Part shown: positions 7,901 to 13,066 of the stretch, in pieces | Position numbering within the stretch: position 1 is the first letter of the stretch | Layout: each line of letters begins with the position of its first letter | Assembly (NCBI GenBank): GCA_026770615.1 | Contig: MU631470.1 | Span: 197,535-210,600, forward strand | DNA: 13,066 nucleotides | Direction of reading: 5' to 3' | From: Pavlovales sp. CCMP2436 | Taxonomy: Eukaryota > Haptophyta > Pavlovophyceae > Pavlovales | Position numbers and translations under genes: made by a program | The notes under the pieces: model-generated | What the model saw: the letters and a program-made list of their open reading frames with translations, nothing else | Databases searched by the model: none | Told to the model about the DNA's origin: nothing

Positions 7901-8999
7901 GCCACGTTAAACATACAGGTGCGAACAGACTGTGCAGGCAGCAGACAGCCAGGGTAGCAGCACTGGAACAGCAAGTACCTGCGCGCGAGAGCACCGGTGC
8001 ACACGCACTGGCCAGCGCTGACTTCGGCGCCCCGCCGCCGGCCACCGCACCGCCGTCGTCGCCGCCATCGCCCTTGTCGCGCGTGCCTGTCCCGTTGGCG
8101 AGTCGCGGGAAGGAGCCGGCGAGCGAGGCGCTGGCGTTTGCGCGCTCTCTGTACGCACGCCCCTTGAGCTCCACGAGCAGACGCGTGTACAGATTTGTCC
8201 CGGAGCGCACGCTCGCGTCGTCCTCGTGGCCAGCCGCTGCGCGCGGCAGCGAGCGCGGGCCACTGGCGTGCGCGGAGAGGCGGAGGGCGGCCGCACCGTG
8301 TCCGCCAAAAGGCGAGGCCGAAAGAGCAGCAGCTCCCTGTGCGGCCACGGACGCTGAGCACCCAGCTGCGCTGCCATGACCGTTGGGCAGGGCGCGCGGC
8401 TGCGCGGAAGGCGCGAAGCCAGACACGCTCCCAGCGTGCACGAACCCGCGGGCCCGCCGGGGCGCGCGCGGCCTGCGCGGCGCGTTGCGGCGATGCGCGC
8501 GCGAGCGGGGCGGAGCGGGGCGGAGCTTATAAGAGTTGGCAGACGCAGAGACGGACGCGGTGCCGCGAAGGCAGGCGTGCGCGCACCTCAATGGCCTGGC
8601 GCCGAGCACGGATGCGCCGCTCTCCGAGCGCGCGTCCGCCTTGAGCGCCTCGTCGTGCTGCGAGGGCGCGCCGGGTGCACCCTGGGCGCCAGCCTCCGTC
8701 CGCCTCTTCTTGCGCGCGCCGCCAGCGGGAAGCTCGACGGCCTCTGCGCTCGCGGGCGGCTCGGGCCCCAGGTCCCACCAGCGGACGTTGCGCGCTGGCG
8801 TTGGGCTCGGGAAGCTGAGAATTCGAACGGTTGGGTCGGCCTCGGCGCCGAGCGCGGCGGCGGGCGTCGCGACGGCCGCCGCGAGCGAGTCCACGCTCAT
8901 CGGATCCGGCGTAGGTACCCCAGCCGGCCGCTGCCGCTTGCGCGCGGTGTTGAGCAGCCAGCCTGCGGCAGCAGCTCCCGCTCCCGCAATAAGAAACAT
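4904..8999 (-). CDS. FG nucleoporin with N-terminal hydrophobic segment and GLFG repeats (POM121-like architecture), five exons
   Basis: FG nucleoporins line the nuclear pore and bind transport receptors. Exons are 8999-8587, 8370-7979, 7741-7442, 7343-5146 and 5038-4904. All four introns are GT-AG, and phases 2,1,1,0 join into one 1145-residue frame. Residues 2-16 are hydrophobic (FLIAGAGAAAAGWLL), a short possible membrane anchor. NLS-like clusters RKRQR (20-24) and RKKRR (96-100) follow. Residues 138-368 are low-complexity, with short helix-like stretches such as TRLLVELKGRAYRERA. Residues 380-1101 carry about 44 FG dipeptides: FSFG types first, then twelve GLFGQ units, then PSPFG types, with Ala/Gly/Pro spacers almost free of acidic residues. 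The last exon holds PTFGAG, a FAVGSADM motif and an Arg-rich end (AKRRDRSAGARRPARR). In known pores, vertebrate POM121 combines a membrane segment, NLSs and FG repeats; homology to it is inference. No Nup98-type autoproteolytic domain was seen. The nucleoporin call is strong; the exon 1-2 junction and start are less certain. Confidence 0.85.
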
Positions 9000-9097
9000 C
9001 GCTCTGCTCCCGCGGGAGGCGTCGATGTCGCGCCCTCTTCTCCTCCGCGCGTCGCAGTGTCAGCGCGAGGACATCTTTAGCCATATTAGAATCTTTT

Positions 9098-9105
9098 CTT
9101 TTATA
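9098..9105 (-). promoter_or_regulatory. TATA-like box of the nucleoporin gene
   Basis: On the minus strand this reads TATAAAAG, about 100 bases upstream of the chosen ATG (8999). Initiation about 30 bases downstream would fall near 9070. That would leave the out-of-frame ATG at 9084-9082 outside the mRNA and put the next out-of-frame ATG (9074-9072) at its very edge. The core element is inferred from sequence alone. Confidence 0.4.
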
Positions 9106-9109
9106 TTTA

Positions 9110-9128
9110 CTGATAGGGATTCAAGCTG
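9110..9128 (+). repeat. 19-bp dispersed repeat, copy 1
   Basis: CTGATAGGGATTCAAGCTG occurs here and, inverted and exact, at 12581-12599. An ATATTT lies just before it in both places. It is probably the remnant of a short repeated element. Confidence 0.7.
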
Positions 9129-9254
9129 GCGTCTGACTGTTCTGAATGTTGTGCTGGTCTGAGCGCTGCGTCGCCCATTATTTACCGCGAAGATTAACAG
9201 CGAAGATTTTGTTTGCCATATTTTTGCCATATTTTGTCATATTTACCGTGACAA

Positions 9255-9551
9255 GTTGACCAGGTAAATATGGCAAACATATTGGCCTATATTTTTCCCA
9301 TAAGTTGCCGATACGTGAAAATATTTGGAAAATATATTATCCTCCTTTGTTGCGAAGCGATCCCACATGAGCATGGCAGCTTCTGGGACGCTATTCGGAC
9401 GTTACTCTGGTGATATCACGCCTGCTGGCTCTATTAAGCAATGATACGGCAATGTATGGCAAATATTTGCTATATGGGCAGATATATTCACTTATTGGGC
9501 AATATATGGGAAAAATATAGGCCAATATATTTGTCATATTAACCGGCCAAC
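9255..9551. mobile_element. 297-bp AT-rich MITE with ~48-bp TIRs
   Basis: The left arm 9255-9302 and right arm 9505-9551 are inverted copies, about 42 of 47 positions identical. They include a perfect 24-bp core, 9279-9302 against 9505-9528, with TATTGGCCTATATTTT. The interior repeats TTGCCATA-like and GGCAAATAT-like motifs and has an inner inverted pair (TTGCCGATAC with GATACGGCAA, imperfect). Three GCCATATTT-like repeats precede it at 9213-9244. No ORF or target duplication was identified. Confidence 0.65.
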
Positions 9552-9761
9552 ATTAAAATCAATATATTGCCAAAAAAGAGCGATTGAGCGCGCGAGCAGC
9601 AGCTGCGCATGGCCGCGTGCCGCGATCGTACCGATCGTGTCGATGAGCTGCTTCTTGATGCGCGCGGCCGCCTCCATCGGACTCACGCCCATCAGCGCGT
9701 ACATCTTGCGGCCTCCCTGCGCCGCGATTTCTTTGACGAGCGAGTGCCATATACTTATATA
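9534..9761 (-). CDS. exon-like GC-rich open frame, possible gene fragment
   Basis: Between two in-frame stops (9762-9764 and 9534-9536) the minus strand is open for 75 codons. Its middle (about 9590-9746) is strongly GC-rich in an AT-rich setting and encodes a plausible helical peptide: SLVKEIAAQGGRKMYALMGV, then SPMEAAARIKKQLIDTIGT, then IAARGHAQLLLARSIALFW. The final codons run into the TIR of the MITE at 9255-9551. There is no ATG near the upstream boundary, so it would have to be an internal or terminal exon, or a captured or broken gene piece. No family recognised. Confidence 0.35.
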   Translation of the reverse strand, partial: YISIWHSLVKEIAAQGGRKMYALMGVSPMEAAARIKKQLIDTIGTIAARGHAQLLLARSIALFWQYIDFNVGRLI

Positions 9762-9770
9762 CTAATGTAG

Positions 9771-9905
9771 GGGGGTCGGGCTGGCGGTACGTTTCAAGTT
9801 CAAATCAGGCTGATCTCTTATATACCAAGCGTAAAGAGCCTCACCCCTGACCCCGCTCGACTCATCGAGTTCAACAACGATAACGATGCGGAGGGTTCGC
9901 AATGA
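9771..9905 (+). CDS. possible short terminal exon, unrecognised
   Basis: After an in-frame stop at 9768-9770 the frame is open to TGA at 9903-9905. The peptide has a balanced composition, with TFQVQIRLISYIPSVKSLTP followed by DPARLIEFNNDNDAEGSQ. TAG at 9768-9770 could act as a splice acceptor after ACTAAT (9761-9766). The upstream polypyrimidine tract is weak and no partner exon is visible, so support is low. Confidence 0.2.
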   Translation, partial: GGRAGGTFQVQIRLISYIPSVKSLTPDPARLIEFNNDNDAEGSQ

Positions 9906-10221
9906 ATTTTAACTTTCCGCGTTTTGGAAATAGAAATTCCGCGCCGATCGTCTCTGCTCGGCCTCGCACCGCACCCGTTTGCCTCTGGGGCGGTGGTCTG
10001 TTGGCGGAGCCCCCAGGAAAAGAATAAAAAGCCCGCTGCAGGCGTGGGGGTCTGGGGGGGGGGGTGAAGTCCCCCCAGGATGACAAATAAACGAGGTAAT
10101 TGATACCGCTCTAGCGGGGTGCATAGGCAAATTTTAGCTGCAGCTTTTCAATCATACATGGTTCTCTTATACAAGGTTGCAGCAAGCAGAGGCTGGGCCG
10201 CGAGAAGGAGCCCGTCGCCTA
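9906..10221. other. non-coding stretch with G11 and C6 runs
   Basis: It contains AATAAAAAG near 10024, a G11 run at 10054-10064 followed by GAAGT and a C6 run (10071-10076), which could pair as a hairpin, and ACAAATAAACGAGG near 10083. I see no supported gene. Confidence 0.35.
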
Positions 10222-10342
10222 TTATTTGGCCTTTGGGAAGAATGCGAGCATAGTCCCTTTCACCTCCACCTTCTTCGGAGCAGCGGGCTCGGTGGAGGTG
10301 TGCGATTTGCTACTCGTGCGACGCCGGAGAGGTTCTTCTTGC
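10222..10342 (-). CDS. probable terminal exon ending in a PIP-box-like motif
   Basis: On the minus strand, an acceptor (CGTCCCAG, AG at 10344-10343) leads into a frame of 39 residues ending at TAA (10222-10224), entered in phase 2. The peptide is basic and Ser/Thr-rich, then AAPKKVEVKGTMLAFFPKAK at the very end. TMLAFF resembles the hydrophobic-x-x-FF core of PCNA-interacting peptides, although the usual Gln is absent. In known proteins such motifs often sit at the extreme C-terminus of replication or repair factors. No upstream exon was identified within the window, so this may be the last exon of a longer gene or a detached fragment. It could also be chance. Confidence 0.4.
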
Positions 10343-10449
10343 CTGGGACGTGGCAGTCGACCAGGGTGAGCGAGCGGATTGCCAGGATCAGCGCGAGTTG
10401 CTACAGCGATCTCGCGGTGGTGCACGCAAGAGTTGAATTTAACCTTTTC

Positions 10450-10473
10450 GCCTGCTGCAGGCCTGCAGCAGGC
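10450..10473. repeat. perfect 24-bp palindrome
   Basis: GCCTGCTGCAGG is followed directly by its exact reverse complement. It lies about 110 bases upstream, on the minus strand, of the PIP-box-like exon. Confidence 0.9.
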
Positions 10474-10830
10474 TGAAGGCAAGGGTTGTACATCCTCCCT
10501 TGCTGCAGCACTGCTTTACTGACAAGCCGCTTCGGCAAGCCGCCCAGACGCGCGCCCGTGACTCGTGAGCTCGGCCTAGGGCAAGCGCGTTGGGCTAGTC
10601 TTTCTCTGTTGCACAGCTACAGTATAATCAGCAATATCCATGCATCTTGATATGTTGATTAATCCTCCCGCTGCATCGCGTTGGACGCCGCGTGCAGCTG
10701 TCATTATGGACGGGCCCGCGTGCGACTGGTGTGCTGTCGCGTCGCGCAGGAGGGGCGCGGCGCCGATGGCAACTGGCATGAGCTACATTTTTAATAGCAA
10801 GAGCCAGCCTCGCCGAGGGCTTCATACCTC
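10474..10830. other. no supported gene
   Basis: Mixed-composition sequence with several short ORFs on both strands (for example a 74-codon plus-strand frame from 10640). None has clear coding character or splice partners. TTGCTGCAGCA near 10500 and GCAAGCCGCC near 10535 are minor repeats. Confidence 0.3.
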
Positions 10831-10902
10831 TACCACATTAAAGATTTTCAGTACAACATTATAACGGTACCACATTAAAGATTTTCAGTACCACATTAAA
10901 GA
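10831..10902 (+). repeat. 2.6-copy short direct repeat
   Basis: TACCACATTAAAGATTTTCA (plus GTAC) occurs at 10831-10854, with one base changed at its end, and at 10868-10891. A third partial unit, TACCACATTAAAGA, starts at 10889 and shares the TAC of the second. Confidence 0.85.
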
Positions 10903-10993
10903 ATTGCACCACAACGCGCGGGCAGCGGACGTAGCGGGGGCGGCGCGCGCACGTCTTGCAGCTCAGGCGACGGTTGCGCGCCGGGACGCCGCC

Positions 10994-11039
10994 CTGCGCG
11001 AGCCCTAGTCGCCTCCGCAGGCAACTAGAGCTCGCGCAG
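10994..11039. repeat. GC-rich stem-loop, 16-bp arms
   Basis: Arms 10994-11009 and 11024-11039 pair with one mismatch (CTGCGCGAGCCCTAGT against ACTAGAGCTCGCGCAG) around a 14-base loop. It lies in a GC-rich stretch (10905-11400) with many overlapping low-complexity ORFs but no recognised gene. Confidence 0.75.
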
Positions 11040-11574
11040 TGCGGCGGTTGCTCGCACGCGCCACCTCCGCTACATCCGGCGCAGGACGGCATGGCGGCGC
11101 GCGCTTCCAGGCTGCGACCCGCGCGCACGGCCTGGCCGCTCGACACATCGTCAGACACAATGCTCGAGGGCCGTAGAGGAGAGCGTGCGCAGTGATGCGT
11201 CGCGGTCGGTCGCGTGCTCGCACCGCACCGACCGCTCTTCGCTTGTCGCTCGAAGGTCGCACCGGTGTGCTCGAACTCGGACCGGGGCGACGGCGGGGCA
11301 ACTGGCGGTGCGAGCGGACTGATCGCAGAGTGGGCGCGCTAACTCTACCCTCGCATCCTTGCGCTCCGCGCCCTTGCGCGCCGTGCCTCGCGCTAATGTG
11401 GCAGCGTTCTTGATGTGCCAAAAGCTAATGTGGAAAAAGAATTTTTTTTCATGTGGTACGAGAAGTCCTCGCCGAGGTACCCGCTCGACAGAGGACCCGC
11501 TCGTCGCCCTCACCCCGCAGCCCCTCGTCCCGCTCGCTCGCTCGCTCATCACGGCGAACCCGCATTACCAAGGC

Positions 11575-12012
11575 ATGCCGGCAGACGCCGTGGCCGAGGC
11601 CGCTACGCCTGCGGCGGCCCTCGATGGCGAGGCGAATGCACCGAGGGCCCCGCGCCCGCGCCTGGACTTGGCGACGGCGGCGACTGCCGCGCGAGAGAAG
11701 CTCGATCTCCTTATCGCCCGGCCCTGTCGCGAAGACTGCGTCGAGGCGATCGCCGTCTGCGTGCGCGCCGCCGCGTTCGGCTCCAGGGCACCTTTGGGCG
11801 CTGCCGGCCGCAAGGAGCAGCCGCCGCCTCCCGCGAAGAGAGCTAACGCGCCCAAGCGGCCTCGGCAGGCGGAAGATGCGCTAACGAACAGCCTCATGAG
11901 CGCGGTTGCCGAGATGGGCCAGCAAAGGCCATTGGCGGCGACCGATAACCCCTCCGTTTCAGTACCCTCCGTGCAAGCCAAGTCGCGACTATCATTAGCG
12001 GGCTCACGGTAG
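11575..12012 (+). CDS. unrecognised Ala/Pro-rich basic protein or first exon
   Basis: From ATG 11575 the frame encodes 145 residues to TAG 12010-12012; the frame is also open further upstream. Residues 1-33 are Ala/Pro-rich. Residues 34-70 read as helix (ATAAREKLDLLIARPCREDC, then VEAIAVCVRAAAFG). A bipartite NLS-like stretch follows (PAKRANAPKRPRQ). Then comes a further short helix (DALTNSLMSAVAEM) and a polar tail. Third codon positions are G/C-rich up to about residue 110 and relax afterwards, so an exon may end inside the ORF, or the tail may be less constrained. The NLS-like part suggests a nuclear protein; no family recognised. Confidence 0.45.
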   Translation: MPADAVAEAATPAAALDGEANAPRAPRPRLDLATAATAAREKLDLLIARPCREDCVEAIAVCVRAAAFGSRAPLGAAGRKEQPPPPAKRANAPKRPRQAEDALTNSLMSAVAEMGQQRPLAATDNPSVSVPSVQAKSRLSLAGSR

Positions 12013-12266
12013 CCCTACCGCGCCGTGCCGGGGTCTGCGCCTTGAAGGCTTTCAAGGTCGCAACCCGGCGACGTTCTCAGCTCTGCTCCGGGCTGCGTGC
12101 TCCGGGCCTGCGGCTGAGCGGTGGAGCGGCGACATCCTCGGGCGCGTTCGACTGGCTGGCGGCGGCGCTACTTTCTCAGATCTACCTGCAGTATACTGCC
12201 TGTCTGTGCTTCGCGGTCCCACCCCAGTGACCCCTGAGCTGAAGAGTTTTAGTTCCAGTAGTAAAC
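12013..12266. other. no supported gene
   Basis: A GC-rich stretch follows the 11575-12012 ORF. A 62-codon plus-strand frame (12042-12230) could hold a downstream exon after TTCTCAG (12074-12080), but nothing supports it strongly. Confidence 0.25.
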
Positions 12267-12343
12267 TCGTTCTCCCGAGCTGAGACGTATGCGGCCGCAT
12301 GGTCGCCGTGTGTCCATATTTCGTTCTCCCGAGCTGAGACGTA
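12267..12343 (+). repeat. 23-bp direct repeat, 54-bp period
   Basis: TCGTTCTCCCGAGCTGAGAC plus GTA occurs at 12267-12289 and identically at 12321-12343. The spacer holds the palindrome ATGCGGCCGCAT (12289-12300). Confidence 0.9.
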
Positions 12344-12962
12344 GAATGTAACTAGAGTCTCAAGCTATACGCCAATTTAAAGCCTCATCTCTAAACCATC
12401 CAGTCATCCCTTCGCTGAGTGCGCGATAACTAATTTAACAATAACATACTTTATAAAATGCCTAAGTTAAATTAAAGTGACACGACATACATATATCAGA
12501 AATTTGTGAGTTTAGGTGCGTGGGGTAGTAAATCAGTAACTAACACCGTGATCTTTTTTGAAATAGTGAGCCGCCATGGGCAGCTTGAATCCCTATCAGA
12601 AATATATCAGTGCACCAGCCCCCTGGTTTTCCGTATGTAATTTTAACACTTAATTTTTCGTATGTAATTTTAAGAAGTAAGTTAGTTATTGGGCGTCCAT
12701 ATTTATAAAAGTTAGATACAAATCTACTGCACATGCATATATTTAAAATTTTATTGGCCACATGTTGTTGTTGCTTCGGCGAAGCGCTCAGGGTGGTACG
12801 TAGTTGGGCAATAGCCATAGCCAGTTAGGCGAATCTGAGGGTACGTAGGCTGCCCCACGCGCTCATTAAATGCAGCGAGCTACCAGCATCTCCGGGGTGG
12901 CGTGCGACATATGCTGCTGGCACGTGCGTCCATATTCCCGAATTCGGCCTGCATGCTAAATA
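12344..12962. other. AT-rich intergenic sequence with short repeats
   Basis: No gene is seen. It holds the second copy of the 19-bp dispersed repeat (12581-12599, minus), a CGTATGTAATTTTAA unit at 12632-12646 repeated at 12659-12673, and several ATATATCAG motifs. Confidence 0.5.
12581..12599 (-). repeat. 19-bp dispersed repeat, copy 2
   Basis: Exact inverse of 9110-9128. Sequence on either side diverges within a few bases, so the shared unit is short or badly decayed. Confidence 0.7.
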
Positions 12963-13003
12963 TTTCGTTTCGTTTCGTTTCGTTTACGTTTTTTTTTTTT
13001 TTC
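12963..13003 (+). repeat. TTTCG microsatellite and T run
   Basis: Four TTTCG units are followed by TTTACG and a run of 14 T ending in CAG at 13003-13005. The T run plus CAG resembles a splice acceptor. Confidence 0.8.
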
Positions 13004-13066
13004 AGTGGATTATAAGATACCAACGGTAAGCTGCATCATCAATCTGATTGAATATTGGCTATCCTC

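Noticed and set aside
8527..9084. 185-codon minus-strand ORF from ATG 9084
   Set aside because: Out of frame with the nucleoporin and Arg-rich; the TATA-like box position suggests its ATG is not in the mRNA. Only a uORF role remains possible.
9798..9806. GTTCAAATC resembling a tRNA B-box
   Set aside because: The neighbouring bases do not pair as a T-stem and no A-box or acceptor stem is visible.
10859..11421. Overlapping ORFs of 99 and 138 codons on the minus strand
   Set aside because: Arg/Ala/Ser-rich translations of GC-rich DNA with no motif, no consistent splice sites and competing frames of equal length.
11605..11640. ATPAAAL..EA stretch similar to residues 45-54 of the nucleoporin
   Set aside because: Codons differ and the peptide is low-complexity, so chance is the simpler explanation.

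Overview
The window looks like a nuclear segment of a unicellular eukaryote, probably a GC-rich microalga or similar protist. Genes are very GC-rich and split by short GT-AG introns (98-237 bp). They lie between AT-rich stretches full of short inverted-repeat (MITE-like) elements and long G or C runs. No bacterial operon structure, rRNA, tRNA or CRISPR was seen. The species cannot be named from the sequence.

Layout, left to right. At 42-422 (+) is the 3' exon of an unrecognised gene for a small protein with one hydrophobic segment. At 658-1380 is a cluster of short elements, one nested in another. At 1675-2567 (-) is a two-exon ATP23 gene, the mitochondrial intermembrane-space metalloprotease and ATP synthase assembly factor; the second exon restores the conserved C-terminus. 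At 2930-4600 is a second, denser element cluster, with a near-perfect 63-base foldback and a 146-bp element flanked by an 8-bp target duplication. At 4904-8999 (-) is a five-exon gene, with all intron phases consistent (2,1,1,0), for a 1145-residue FG nucleoporin. It joins an N-terminal hydrophobic segment and basic NLS-like clusters to a long GLFG/FG domain and a basic tail. That order resembles vertebrate POM121, and it is the most notable item here.

The right third (9000-13066) is less clear. It holds a 297-bp MITE (9255-9551), exon-like GC islands at 9534-9761 (-) and 9771-9905 (+), a probable terminal exon ending in a PCNA-binding-like motif (10222-10342, -), a small basic Ala/Pro-rich ORF (11575-12012, +), and many short direct repeats and palindromes in AT-rich sequence.

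The two recognised genes do not form a pathway: one acts in mitochondria, the other at the nuclear pore. The gene models rest on reading frame, splice-site and phase agreement found by eye. No alignment or search was run.
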